Source: Brucella sp. 21LCYQ03
GTDB taxonomy: Bacteria; Pseudomonadota; Alphaproteobacteria; Rhizobiales; Rhizobiaceae
Length of the DNA: 64,000 nucleotides
Direction: 5' to 3'
Assembly: GCF_023554105.1 (NCBI RefSeq)
Contig: NZ_JAMJWE010000001.1
Location: 310,001 to 374,000 of the forward strand
Made by a program: the position numbers and the translations under genes. Positions within the stretch are counted from its first letter, which is position 1, and each line of letters starts with the position of its first letter. This document shows, one piece after another, positions 26,291-35,658 of the stretch. Below the pieces are notes generated by a model. It had not been told where the DNA came from, made no database searches, and saw only the letters and a list, made by a program, of their open reading frames with translations.

Positions 26291-26423
26291 ATGGTGCGTA
26301 AAACGCATGGCTTTTAAACAAGCTGTGCAAAATCTGCATTTGTGCGCGGACGTAACAAGTTATAGACCGCGCGCCTGATGTTTATGTGCTGGGGGCATGC
26401 AGGATCAATTAAGGGAAGCATAA

Positions 26424-26519
26424 ATGAAGTTTTCCGCAGTCCAAGATTTGTACCCCCGGCGATTGCTTAAGTTATCCGAAGTTTGTTTTCGTCGAACTGT
26501 TGAGTTGTTAGCGGACTGA
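26424..26519 (+). CDS. Possible 31-codon leader ORF of kup
   Basis: A frame from ATG 26424 follows AAGGGAAG by five bases and ends with TGA at 26517-26519. It is hydrophilic and basic, with Arg/Lys and Leu-rich segments (PRRLLKLSE, CFRRTVELL), and has no obvious family. The terminator-like stem begins three bases later, which resembles a leader-peptide arrangement. It may equally be chance. Confidence 0.35.
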   Translation: MKFSAVQDLYPRRLLKLSEVCFRRTVELLAD

Positions 26520-26521
26520 AT

Positions 26522-26583
26522 GAGGAACTTTAACGTCTGGCCAGAGTTTTTTGCTGGCGAAGATTTTCCTCTTTTTCTTTTTT
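26522..26583 (+). terminator. Terminator-like stem upstream of kup (possible attenuator)
   Basis: GAGGAA (26522-26527) pairs with TTCCTC (26566-26571), enclosing an inner GCCAG/CTGGC stem. The structure is followed by a long T-rich tract (TTTTTCTTTTTT). It lies between a possible leader ORF and the kup start. Confidence 0.45.
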
Positions 26584-26624
26584 CCTGCAGGTTTTAAAAT
26601 TACGGCCTTGTGAGGTGTCTGCAT

Positions 26625-28604
26625 ATGAGCAGCGAGCATAATGATAAGAACCAGCCAGTTGCAGATGAAGCACAGGCCGGTTCTCAAAACACGCTGCCTG
26701 TTGGCGTTATTCCTGAAAACGGCACAGTTTCTGAAGAAAACGATCATTCGCAAGACAGCATGAAAATGCTCGTGCTTGGCGCATTGGGCGTTGTTTACGG
26801 CGATATTGGAACAAGTCCGATCTATGCATTTCGCGAAGCGCTGCACGCAGCGACGTCGGATGGTATTCTGTCGCGAAGTGATATTCTCGGTGTCGTCTCG
26901 CTGATTTTCTGGGCGCTTTTGCTCGTTGTGACTATCAAATACGTGATCTTCGTGCTCCGCGCCGACAATAATGGCGAGGGTGGCATTCTCTCTCTGATGG
27001 CTTTGGTGCGGGCTGCCTTAAAAGGGCGGCCTGACGTCATTTTGGCAGCCGGTATCTGCGGTGCAGCGCTGTTTTTTGGCGACGCGGTCATTACGCCTGC
27101 GATTTCTGTTCTGTCAGCTGTGGAGGGGGTGCAGATCGTTGCGCCCCACATGACGCCCTTTGTGGTGCCCATTACGGTGGTTATCCTTGTCGTTCTGTTT
27201 TCGATTCAGAAATACGGAACCGGGAAAGTTGCTATCGTATTCGGGCCAATCATGGCCGTATGGTTCCTGGCGCTCGGCGCTTCTGGCCTATGGCACATTT
27301 TTGATGATCCGACTGTTATGGCAGCACTCAACCCTTATTATGCGCTGCGTTTTCTGGTGGTTAGCCCGGGTGTGGCATTCATCACCGTCGGCGCAGTGTT
27401 TCTTGCGATGACGGGCGCTGAGGCGCTTTACGCTGATCTTGGTCATTTTGGCCGCAAACCGATTGTTCGCGCTTGGCTTTGGATCGTGTTCCCATGCCTG
27501 TTGCTTAACTATTTCGGACAGGCGGCATTCGTGCTTTCGCATGGTGAAGCAGCAGCTCTGCCATTCTTCGAGATGATGCCGGAATTTGCACTCTGGCCGA
27601 TGGTGTTGTTGGCGACTGCTGCAACAGTAATCGCTAGTCAGGCGGTTATCAGTGGTGCGTTTTCAGTGGCACGTCAGGCGGTGCAACTCAATATTTTGCC
27701 GCGTCTGGAGATCCAGCATACGTCGGAAAAGCTGCATGGGCAGATCTATATTCCGCGCGTCAATCTTCTGCTTGGTCTGACTGTCATTATTCTGGTGCTT
27801 GGCTTCGAGAAGTCGAACAATCTCGCTTCGGCTTACGGTATTGCTGTGACCGGCAATATGCTGGTCACGACCGGGCTTCTTTATTTTGTTATGACACGTA
27901 TCTGGAACTGGCGTGTCAGCCGCGCACTACCAATTATTGTCGGCTTTCTGATCATCGATCTGCTATTTTTCAGTGCCAACATCATCAAGGTGCATGACGG
28001 TGGTTGGGCATCGATCCTGTTTGCTGCCATTCTTGTGGTCATCATGTGGACGTGGGTGCGGGGTACGCGTCATCTGTTCCAGAAAACGCGTAAGGCGGAA
28101 GTGCCGCTTGATCTCATCGTCGAGCAGATGAACAAGCGTCCGCCCACGATTGTGCCCGGCACAGCTGTGTTTCTGACCGGCGATCCCAAGAGTGCTCCAA
28201 CTGCGCTGATGCACAGTCTCAAGCACTACAAAGTGTTGCATCATAACAATGTGATTTTGACTGTAGTAACCGCATCCAAGCCCTGGGTTTCGAGTGCCGA
28301 CCGTGTGCGTGTTTCGCAATATAATGAGCGTTTCATGCAGGTGACGTTGACGTTTGGCTACATGCAGCAGCCAAATATCCCGCGAGCTTTGGGGCTTTGC
28401 CGCAGGCTTGGCTGGAAGTTCGATATTATGACGACGTCGTTCTTCCTGTCGCGTCGCTGGCTGAAAGCGTCAGCGCATTCCGGCATGCCGCTCTGGCAAG
28501 ATAAGCTGTTTATCCTGCTCGCGCGCACTGCGTCCGATGCAACGGAATATTTCCAGATTCCAACTGGTCGTGTTGTGGAAATAGGAACGCAGGTGAATAT
28601 TTAA
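26625..28604 (+). CDS. kup: KUP-family potassium transporter
   Basis: A 659-residue member of the HAK/KUP/KT family, taking up K+ with H+. The signature GALGVVYGDIGTSPIYAFREAL is present in two parts, then NGEGGILSLMALV and GDAVITPAISVLSAVEG. Twelve membrane helices occupy about 45-450, and the cytoplasmic C-terminal domain ends with FQIPTGRVVEIGTQV. A Gln/Asn/Glu-rich cytoplasmic N-terminus precedes helix 1. The start is the ATG at 26625 with GAGGTG eight bases before it. A strong terminator follows. Confidence 0.97.
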   Translation: MSSEHNDKNQPVADEAQAGSQNTLPVGVIPENGTVSEENDHSQDSMKMLVLGALGVVYGDIGTSPIYAFREALHAATSDGILSRSDILGVVSLIFWALLLVVTIKYVIFVLRADNNGEGGILSLMALVRAALKGRPDVILAAGICGAALFFGDAVITPAISVLSAVEGVQIVAPHMTPFVVPITVVILVVLFSIQKYGTGKVAIVFGPIMAVWFLALGASGLWHIFDDPTVMAALNPYYALRFLVVSPGVAFITVGAVFLAMTGAEALYADLGHFGRKPIVRAWLWIVFPCLLLNYFGQAAFVLSHGEAAALPFFEMMPEFALWPMVLLATAATVIASQAVISGAFSVARQAVQLNILPRLEIQHTSEKLHGQIYIPRVNLLLGLTVIILVLGFEKSNNLASAYGIAVTGNMLVTTGLLYFVMTRIWNWRVSRALPIIVGFLIIDLLFFSANIIKVHDGGWASILFAAILVVIMWTWVRGTRHLFQKTRKAEVPLDLIVEQMNKRPPTIVPGTAVFLTGDPKSAPTALMHSLKHYKVLHHNNVILTVVTASKPWVSSADRVRVSQYNERFMQVTLTFGYMQQPNIPRALGLCRRLGWKFDIMTTSFFLSRRWLKASAHSGMPLWQDKLFILLARTASDATEYFQIPTGRVVEIGTQVNI

Positions 28605-28607
28605 AGA

Positions 28608-28642
28608 AAGAACCTCCAATAACAGATTTGGAGGTTCTTTTT
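28608..28642. terminator. Bidirectional-looking terminator between kup and the orphan gene
   Basis: A perfect 12-bp stem (AAGAACCTCCAA with TTGGAGGTTCTT, 8-base loop) with T on the + side ends kup. It also lies just after the convergent orphan gene's stop. Confidence 0.9.
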
Positions 28643-28649
28643 CATCAGA

Positions 28650-29486
28650 TTATAATTGTGTAATCTCGTTTCTTGCTGAAAGTATACGTATTTTCTTAAC
28701 TCTACCTTCTGATGTGTCTACGGATGTATATTTTAAAGCAGCGGCAGATCTTAAATTATCACCAAGTCTTTTTTTCATAGTATATGATGATATGCTATTT
28801 AAGATTGTTTCTACAGTTTTTCTATCAGCATCGTTCGATATTTCGAAGGGTATAGATCTTCCCTCTTCGAGATCAAAAGCACGACCTGTTCCTTGATTAG
28901 CATTAAAGCTTCCAATACTGAATATTTTTATTCTAATATTGTTATTAATGACATTTTCCCAAACGTATTTTTTGGTGTTTGGTGTGTATTTTACTATTTT
29001 TTCTTCTGATGCACCGGGAGATGTTATATTGATATTTATTACACCATGATTGATGACGTTGTGCCCTAGTCGCACCGATGGTTCCACTGCATCTACGAGA
29101 GCAGAAATGTCGCCCCCTCTAGCTGCTTCAATGGTTTGGATGCTTTTAGGTGGCTCAGTTTCGGGGGAGCCTGTAACACGTCGGAAAACTGTTTTAAGCA
29201 TGTCAGTTAGCAGATTTCCCGCTACGCCCAGCGCGAGTGGTCCTCCAATAACTGCTGCTGGGTAAGCGATTTCGTAAATGGATTCGAAACTTCCTGGACG
29301 GTGAGCAATCAAATTAAAATCAATTGGTAGTCTTTCAAACTCTCGTCTTCTAATTTTTCCTTCGACGAGATAGCTGGAGACGATCAAGATTGATCTCGTG
29401 ATGCCTTCAAGTGATTTTGTACCTTCATAAGCGGGAATCTTATGTTGATCTGCCAAGTCTCCTTGAAATTTAACTTCTAGAAGCAT
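28650..29486 (-). CDS. AT-rich orphan protein of unknown function
   Basis: This 278-residue protein is encoded by DNA visibly richer in A and T than every neighbour, with many ATT, TTT and AAT codons. The N-terminal third (MLLEVKFQGDLADQHKIP, then KSLEGITRSILI) has a DxxxHxIPAYxGxxSLEG pattern I associate with an uncharacterised family, from memory only. A hydrophobic Gly-rich segment at about 74-98 (AAVIGGPLALGVAGNLLTDM) could be one membrane helix or a hydrophobic core. The C-terminal half is polar. A perfect AAGGAGGGG site and a good promoter precede it. It stands alone between kup and the TetR-ilvC unit; horizontal acquisition and a defence or stress role are possible but unproven. Confidence 0.8.
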   Translation of the reverse strand: MLLEVKFQGDLADQHKIPAYEGTKSLEGITRSILIVSSYLVEGKIRRREFERLPIDFNLIAHRPGSFESIYEIAYPAAVIGGPLALGVAGNLLTDMLKTVFRRVTGSPETEPPKSIQTIEAARGGDISALVDAVEPSVRLGHNVINHGVININITSPGASEEKIVKYTPNTKKYVWENVINNNIRIKIFSIGSFNANQGTGRAFDLEEGRSIPFEISNDADRKTVETILNSISSYTMKKRLGDNLRSAAALKYTSVDTSEGRVKKIRILSARNEITQL

Positions 29487-29519
29487 TGCCCCTCCTTAAT
29501 AACAGCCAAGCCGACTATC

Positions 29520-29548
29520 GATTTATTATTTCAAGTTGTCATTTTCAA
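29520..29548 (-). promoter_or_regulatory. Promoter of the orphan gene
   Basis: On the minus strand TTGAAA (complement of 29543-29548), 17 bases, and TAAATC (complement of 29520-29525) predict a start near 29513, giving a leader of about 27 bases. Confidence 0.55.
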
Positions 29549-29621
29549 TGGTGCTTTGATCTTTGTGTGCTGCCTTTTATGGGAAAATTTGCACTTCATT
29601 CCTCATTACGAAAAATCCTGC

Positions 29622-29672
29622 TTGACGGTCTCACAGGTAAGGATTAATAAACGGAACCGTACCGTACGGTAC
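29622..29672 (+). promoter_or_regulatory. Promoter and palindromic operator of the TetR-ilvC unit
   Basis: TTGACG (29622-29627), a 17-base spacer and TAATAA (29645-29650) form a near-consensus promoter. The perfect 14-bp palindrome GTACCGTACGGTAC (29659-29672) sits over the predicted start of transcription, 19 bp before the regulator's start codon. This strongly suggests autorepression by the encoded TetR protein. Confidence 0.75.
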
Positions 29673-29691
29673 AAGTTGGAGGGATCAACCG

Positions 29692-30333
29692 GTGACTGAT
29701 AAAAGCGAAGAATTGCAGGCTCAGAAGCAGCCGTCTTTCTCGCCGCGTCAGAACGAAGTTCTGGAGCAGGCGTTGCGCCTTCTTGTTGAAGGCGGGGACC
29801 GCGCTTTGACAACGGCAAGCATTGCGCGCGCTGCCAATTGCTCCAAAGAAAGCCTCTATAAATGGTTTGGTGATCGCGATGGTTTGCTGACTGCGATGGT
29901 CCGCTGGCAGGCATCAAAGGTTCGCGTTGTGCCTGTGGCACGCGAGAAGCTTGATGCTGAATCGCTTTTCTCAAGCCTTGAACATTTTGCTCGTGACTGG
30001 TTGCTGGTTCTGTCGGGGCGCACATCCGTTGCGCTGAACCGTCTGGCTGTCAGTCACTCTGCCTCTGGTAAGTCCGCATTGGGTGACATCGTTCTCTCAA
30101 ATGGTCCGGTTGCCATGGCCAAGCGTCTTAAGCCGATCCTTGAAATGGGGCAGGAAGCAAAGCTTCTGGCTTTCGACGATATTGATGAAGCTTTTCGTGC
30201 ATTTTTCGGACTTGTCGTCCGGGATATGCAGATCCGGTTGCTGCTTGGCGACCGGTTGGAATTGACTGACGAAGTGGTAATCCGGGACGCCCGGCGCGCT
30301 ACAAAGCAGTTTTTCGCTCTATACGGAGCTTAG
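29692..30333 (+). CDS. TetR-family regulator upstream of ilvC
   Basis: This 213-residue protein has a TetR N-terminal domain with the helix-turn-helix at about 39-65 (ALTTASIARAANCSKESLYKWFGDRDGLL) and a helical C-terminal ligand domain, AefR-like. It starts with GTG at 29692 after GGAGGG. A perfect palindrome at its promoter points to autoregulation, and ilvC begins 54 bp after its stop with no terminator seen, so repression could extend to ilvC. Its ligand is unknown; a branched-chain intermediate would make sense but is guesswork. Confidence 0.9.
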   Translation: MTDKSEELQAQKQPSFSPRQNEVLEQALRLLVEGGDRALTTASIARAANCSKESLYKWFGDRDGLLTAMVRWQASKVRVVPVAREKLDAESLFSSLEHFARDWLLVLSGRTSVALNRLAVSHSASGKSALGDIVLSNGPVAMAKRLKPILEMGQEAKLLAFDDIDEAFRAFFGLVVRDMQIRLLLGDRLELTDEVVIRDARRATKQFFALYGA

Positions 30334-31407
<1,074 letters not shown>

Positions 31408-31437
31408 AAAGCTGCGATATTCAGACTCTGGCCGTCT

Positions 31438-31623
31438 GCAAATGGCATTTTGTTACGCTTCCGGTGCTCACGTACCTAATGTACGCTCCGCTCCGGTTCT
31501 CACAAAACACCATTTTCGGGTAGAGCGCCGTGCGCCCGTTAGGGCGCACAAAGGTCGCTCTAATTTTAAGATAGACGCATCGATCTGTCCAAAAATCGAA
31601 AACGATTTTTGGGCCGATGCGTC
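31438..31623. repeat. Mosaic of three hairpins downstream of ilvC
   Basis: First, an imperfect 80-bp palindrome (31438-31518) around ACGTACCTAATGTACG. Second, AGAGCG/CGCTCT enclosing a perfect GTGCGCCC-GTTA-GGGCGCAC (31522-31561). Third, GACGCATCG/CGATGCGTC enclosing CCAAAAATCG-AAAA-CGATTTTTGG (31574-31623). They resemble mobile palindromic intergenic elements. The AGAGCG/CGCTCT type also occurs at 23651. Confidence 0.75.
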
Positions 31624-31678
31624 GGCCATCAGCCTGAATCTCTTCAGATTTTGCAGTGCTCTACGATAAAAGAAAAAG

Positions 31679-31702
31679 AGGGGCGTTTCTTACGCCCCTT
31701 TC
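31679..31702 (+). terminator. Terminator-like hairpin downstream of ilvC
   Basis: AGGGGCGT and ACGCCCCT with a 5-base loop and a short T-tract. It probably ends the ilvC transcript after the repeats. Confidence 0.6.
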
Positions 31703-31925
31703 ATGCATAGGGATTTGGTCGTGTGAAACTTAGCACACGAAAAGATCGTCTGTTGCTTTTGGAATTTATGTTTTGTGCGTTGTTCAGCCAAAACAATTCA
31801 GAATATCTTTATTCCGTCTGAGCATGGAAGAAAGTGTTCTCGTTAGCAAAAAATTGCGCTATCGCTAGAACTTTATCTGGCGAGTTTGAGGAGGCTTAGC
31901 CTCCATCGTATTGAGGAGATTTCCG

Positions 31926-33158
31926 GTGCTGGACTGGGAAACTGTATTTGCAACGCGCTCGAAGCGTATGCGCGCTTCCGAAATCCGTGAACTTCTGAAA
32001 TTGCTGGAGCGTCCGGATATTATTTCCTTTGCTGGTGGCATTCCGGATCCGGCGTTGTTTCCACATGCTGAATTTCAGAGCGCTTATCAGGATATTTTTG
32101 GTGGTCCTGAAGCCAATGCAGCTCTGCAATATTCGGTATCCGAAGGCTACAAGCCGCTGCGCACATGGCTGGTAAGTGAACTCGCTAAGATCGGCATTCC
32201 ATGCACTGAAGATAATGTCTTCATTACTTCGGGATCGCAGCAGGCGCTCGATTATCTCGGTAAGCTTTTCATTTCGCCCAATGATACGGCACTTGTGACC
32301 GCGCCTACCTATCTTGGCGCGTTGCAGGCATTTAATGCCTATGAGCCGACCTATGACATTCTCTCGCTCAATGGAAATCGCACACCGGCTTCCTATAAGC
32401 AGCATGCGGAAGATGCTGGCGGTCAGGTCAAGTTTGCTTATCTCTCGGCAGATTTCAGCAATCCAACCGGCGAAACCGTTGATCTCGCAGGCCGCAAGAA
32501 GCTTATGGCTGATGCGGATGAGCTCGATATTCCGATCATCGAAGATGCTGCCTATCAGTATCTGCGTTATAATGGCGAAGCCATTGCGCCGATCCTGTCG
32601 CTTGATATTGCGCGTAACGGCGGTGACATCGAAAAGACCCGCACGATTTATTGCGGATCGTTCTCGAAGACACTCGCGCCCGGTTTGCGTGTTGGCTACG
32701 TCGTTGCTTCGCAGTCGGTTATCCGCAAGCTCGTTTTGATGAAGCAGGCTGCTGATCTTCATTCTTCGACCATCAACCAGATTGCTATTCATCGTGTTGC
32801 GTCGACCGGCTTTGATAAGCAGGTTGCAAAGCTGCATAGTGTTTACAAGCACCGTCGTGACAAGATGCTGGAAGCTTTGGCCAAGTATATGCCGGAAGGT
32901 ACAGATTGGACCAAGCCAGAAGGCGGCATGTTCATCTGGGTTACACTGCCAAAGGGTATGGATGGTGCAGCACTGCTTGCAGCTTCTATTGAAAGCGAGA
33001 AGGTTGCATTCGTACCGGGCAAGGCATTTTTCGCAGATGGCACCGGCGCGAATACGCTGCGGCTCAGCTATTCATGTGCCAATGACGAAATGATTGATGA
33101 AGGCATCATGCGACTTGGTCGCTTGATCCGCACGCATTCCAAATCGGAAGCTGCATAA
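31926..33158 (+). CDS. PLP-dependent aminotransferase (fold type I, 2-aminoadipate/LysN-like)
   Basis: A 410-residue class I/II aminotransferase of the subgroup containing 2-aminoadipate transaminase and the C-terminal part of MocR regulators. The opening reads IISFAGGIPDPALFP, then QYSVSEGYKPLR, SGSQQALDYLGK and NPTGETVDLAGR. The PLP lysine is Lys248 in CGSFSKTLAPG. There is no HTH domain, so it is an enzyme rather than a MocR regulator. I start at GTG 31926 with GAGGAG eight bases upstream. The amino donor is not readable from sequence; a branched-chain or aromatic substrate is plausible from the neighbourhood. Confidence 0.93.
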   Translation: MLDWETVFATRSKRMRASEIRELLKLLERPDIISFAGGIPDPALFPHAEFQSAYQDIFGGPEANAALQYSVSEGYKPLRTWLVSELAKIGIPCTEDNVFITSGSQQALDYLGKLFISPNDTALVTAPTYLGALQAFNAYEPTYDILSLNGNRTPASYKQHAEDAGGQVKFAYLSADFSNPTGETVDLAGRKKLMADADELDIPIIEDAAYQYLRYNGEAIAPILSLDIARNGGDIEKTRTIYCGSFSKTLAPGLRVGYVVASQSVIRKLVLMKQAADLHSSTINQIAIHRVASTGFDKQVAKLHSVYKHRRDKMLEALAKYMPEGTDWTKPEGGMFIWVTLPKGMDGAALLAASIESEKVAFVPGKAFFADGTGANTLRLSYSCANDEMIDEGIMRLGRLIRTHSKSEAA

Positions 33159-33164
33159 ATTCAG

Positions 33165-33189
33165 AAGCCGGGCATTGCCCGGCTTTTTT
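33165..33189 (+). terminator. Intrinsic terminator after the aminotransferase
   Basis: AGCCGGGC-ATT-GCCCGGCT followed by T residues makes an 8-bp stem with U-tract. It ends the + strand unit against the convergent BA14K gene. Confidence 0.92.
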
Positions 33190-33192
33190 GTT

Positions 33193-33609
33193 TTATTGAA
33201 ATGGTGAATTACAGCCCGTGCGCGGCCCTGCAAACGGCTGATAGGTGTTATCCGAAGTGCGATAGCTGCGGTAATGGTTTGAGCACCATGAAATATGGTT
33301 GCTGCTTGGACCAAAAGTTTTGACAGCAGTGCGATCAGCGGGGCGAACCTGAAGCGGATCGCCATTCTTATAGATAGGGATGCCTTCGCGCGAGATGTAA
33401 TTGCCGCTGTCGCGGCAACCCGCGCCGTAGCATTTGGGCGATCCAGCCTTTGGCTGATAGGGGCGTGGCAATGCGCCAGCAACAGGCGGTGTGCTTGGGC
33501 GCAAAGACGGCACATAAGGCGTGTTCAAATCAACAGCCGCCGCGCTACCGACGAGGCTTGCTGCAAACAGACCTGTGCAAATTGCAATGCGTCCTATCTT
33601 TCCAAGCAT
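33193..33609 (-). CDS. BA14K-family secreted protein
   Basis: The 138-residue product has a signal peptide (about 4-24, cleaving after SAAA), a Pro-rich middle (STPPVAGALPRPYQP) and a C-terminal WCSNHYRSYRTSDNTYQPFAGPR segment. This matches the BA14K domain, whose aromatic and cysteine spacing is WC-x-x-x-YRSY...GxRxxC. Four other cysteines occur. The Brucella BA14K antigen is an immunoreactive, lectin-like envelope protein. The start is ATG 33609, giving a proper signal peptide; upstream in-frame sequence to 33702 is not convincing. Confidence 0.85.
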   Translation of the reverse strand: MLGKIGRIAICTGLFAASLVGSAAAVDLNTPYVPSLRPSTPPVAGALPRPYQPKAGSPKCYGAGCRDSGNYISREGIPIYKNGDPLQVRPADRTAVKTFGPSSNHISWCSNHYRSYRTSDNTYQPFAGPRTGCNSPFQ

Positions 33610-33728
33610 TTCGTCATCCCGATTTAAAAATATTATATGGTGACTTTTCGGAGCAAAACCAGCGTGCCTGTAAAATCCTGAAAAGAACCACTTGCTAATC
33701 ATAGCGCAAGTCGCGAGATTGCGCAGAC

Positions 33729-34838
33729 ATGTTTACGATAGCCACATTTAATGTTGAAAATCTGATGCGCCGGTTTGATTTTTCCGGTTTTCGCAATGAA
33801 TTGCATCAGGACCGCTCGCTTAAGCTCTTTGAGATCAGCGATGAAAAGCAATACCGTCTGCTCGAGCAGGCGCGGGCCGTTGCCCATACCGACGACACGC
33901 GGCAGATGACGGCTCTGGCTATCGCTGAAACGCGCGCCGATGTGCTTTGCCTGCAAGAAGTCGATAATCTCGCAGCACTCAATGCTTTTGAATATGGCTA
34001 TCTTTTCAAGATGGTCGGGCAGGGCTATCGCAATAAATATCTGATCGATGGCAATGATAGTCGCGGCATTGATGTTGCCGTGATGGCGCGGGATACGACG
34101 CGCGATGGTCAGCGGATTGAAGTGCTTGAAGTCACCAGCCATGCCCATGTGACCTATAAGGAACTCGACCTCTATCAGCCAGTTCTGGCTGAACTGGGGC
34201 TAGAGCCGCATGATCGCATTTTCAAACGCGATTGCCTTTGTCTCGATATGCGTATCGACGGTAAACCGCTGACATTGTTTGTCGTTCACCTGAAGTCGAT
34301 GGGCGGTTCCCGCAACGGGTTGGATGGTCGGACTGCGTCATTGCCAGTTCGGCAAGCTGAAACGCGTGCGATCCGCCATATCATCGAAGAAAAATTTGGC
34401 GCGGGCAATACGGCAGATAAGCGCTGGTTGATTTGCGGCGACTTCAACGATTATCGCGAACGGATCATCATCGAGGGTGATGAGTGGAACGGCTATCAGT
34501 TCACGCCGGTCAAAGAAGCGGCTAGCGCGCTCGATACTTTGTTGAGCGATGGCTTTGCTATCAATCTTGTGGAGCGTCGCCCAGAGATGGATCGTTGGAC
34601 GCTCTATCATACGCGTGGGCCGCAGGAGCGCCATCTTTGCCAGCTTGATTACATCCTTGCGTCGCCAGCGCTGGCAGACAAAAACGGTGGTGCGATCCCG
34701 CAGATTATCCGCCGTGGTCAGCCATGGCGCACAGTTTTTCCGCCGGGACAGGAAGTGGATCGCTATCCACGGACTGGATGGGATCGCCCGAAAGCCAGCG
34801 ACCATTGCCCGGTGGCTGTGACGCTGAACATCGTTTGA
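33729..34838 (+). CDS. Endonuclease/exonuclease/phosphatase-family protein
   Basis: The 369-residue protein has the EEP metal-dependent hydrolase fold. FTIATFNVENLMRR carries the early Asn, LCLQEVDNLAAL the metal Glu, LTLFVVHLKSMGG a histidine strand, RWLICGDFNDYRE the catalytic Asp-x-Asn, and KASDHCPVAVTLN the final Asp-His. Such proteins cleave DNA, RNA or phospholipid phosphodiesters, and the substrate is not evident. No signal peptide is present. It ends two bases before the Nudix gene start, so the two are probably translated from one mRNA. Confidence 0.88.
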   Translation: MFTIATFNVENLMRRFDFSGFRNELHQDRSLKLFEISDEKQYRLLEQARAVAHTDDTRQMTALAIAETRADVLCLQEVDNLAALNAFEYGYLFKMVGQGYRNKYLIDGNDSRGIDVAVMARDTTRDGQRIEVLEVTSHAHVTYKELDLYQPVLAELGLEPHDRIFKRDCLCLDMRIDGKPLTLFVVHLKSMGGSRNGLDGRTASLPVRQAETRAIRHIIEEKFGAGNTADKRWLICGDFNDYRERIIIEGDEWNGYQFTPVKEAASALDTLLSDGFAINLVERRPEMDRWTLYHTRGPQERHLCQLDYILASPALADKNGGAIPQIIRRGQPWRTVFPPGQEVDRYPRTGWDRPKASDHCPVAVTLNIV

Positions 34839-34840
34839 GA

Positions 34841-35566
34841 ATGAGTCGGCCGATGCAGCATGTGAAAGAAAACACGGTTTATGAAATTGACCATGTGAAT
34901 GTGCAGATTTTGCCGGGGCGGCTAGATTATGCGCAGGTGAACGAGGCAGCCATTGCCGAAAATTGGCAGCGCGAACGTCAGGCCAACCCGACATTATTTA
35001 ATGGTGAAATTTATCTGGCGCCTGAAGCACGGCTTGAAGGCCGTTCATTTACCGCTGGTTTTCATCGCACCAGCTTTGCAACGCTTATGTATTGGCGCAA
35101 AGATATGCAGAATGTGCGGCCATGGCACATCTTTGGTGTGGGCGTGATCGTATCATCTGAAGGCCATCTTATTGCAGCGCGCATGAGTTCGCATAATGCG
35201 GTCGCTGGGCGCGTTTATTTTCCAGCAGGCTCTATTGATGACAATGATATTGTCGATGGACATGCGGATTATGAAACCAATATGGCGCGTGAAGTCTTTG
35301 AGGAAACGGGCCTAAAGCTTAGCGATGCCAAGGTAGAAGCAAGGACGCATCTTGTGACAGCTGACGGGAGCATCGCGCTTTTTCGCCGATATTACTTTGA
35401 ACTTTCAACCGCTGAATTGTTGAAACAGATTGAAGGCAATCTGGCGCTACAGGCTGAACCGGAGCTTTCGGAAATAATTCCGGTCACACAGGCAGGGGCA
35501 ATGGGGCAGGCGACGCCGTCTTATGTGCGGGCGTTTGCTGACTGGCATTTTGATAATCAACAGTAA
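34841..35566 (+). CDS. Nudix hydrolase-family protein
   Basis: The 241-residue protein carries a Nudix box in its second half, GSIDDNDIVDG through MAREVFEETGL, in which the REVxEExGL core is intact but the preceding segment is longer than the canonical 23 residues. The N-terminal 85 residues (RLDYAQVNEAAIAENW and so on) form an extra domain of the NUDIX-like type seen in Rhizobiales. Hydrolysis of a nucleoside diphosphate derivative is expected. It begins two bases after the EEP gene (TGA-GA-ATG); a second ATG at 34853 is an alternative start. Confidence 0.82.
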   Translation: MSRPMQHVKENTVYEIDHVNVQILPGRLDYAQVNEAAIAENWQRERQANPTLFNGEIYLAPEARLEGRSFTAGFHRTSFATLMYWRKDMQNVRPWHIFGVGVIVSSEGHLIAARMSSHNAVAGRVYFPAGSIDDNDIVDGHADYETNMAREVFEETGLKLSDAKVEARTHLVTADGSIALFRRYYFELSTAELLKQIEGNLALQAEPELSEIIPVTQAGAMGQATPSYVRAFADWHFDNQQ

Positions 35567-35658
35567 CGATTGGTTCTTACAGATGACAGCGCCGATAAAT
35601 TGGCTATGCTCGCAGCTCAAGGCTATTCGCTGACTGTGATCTGAGGGAGACGTGAACG

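Larger units (their letters stand above)
26291..26624 (+). other. 334-bp leader region upstream of kup
   Basis: The gap contains a 31-codon frame (26424-26519) and a stem-loop (26522-26583) annotated separately. A possible promoter (TTGTGC, 17 bases, TAGACC, near 26340-26370) is weak. No tRNA, riboswitch or repeat is seen. Confidence 0.5.
31408..31925. other. 518-bp gap between ilvC and the aminotransferase
   Basis: It holds a mosaic of three palindromic repeats (31438-31623) and a short terminator-like hairpin (31679-31702). The 220 bases before the aminotransferase contain no clear gene or motif beyond an AT-rich probable promoter region. Confidence 0.6.

Noticed and set aside
26291-26423. 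Potassium- or c-di-AMP-type riboswitch before kup
   Set aside because: No match to known conserved elements; only the short frame and the later stem are supported.
31896-32852. 318-codon open frame on the minus strand opposite the aminotransferase
   Set aside because: A shadow of the aminotransferase gene: low-complexity Ile/Arg content and no conserved motif.
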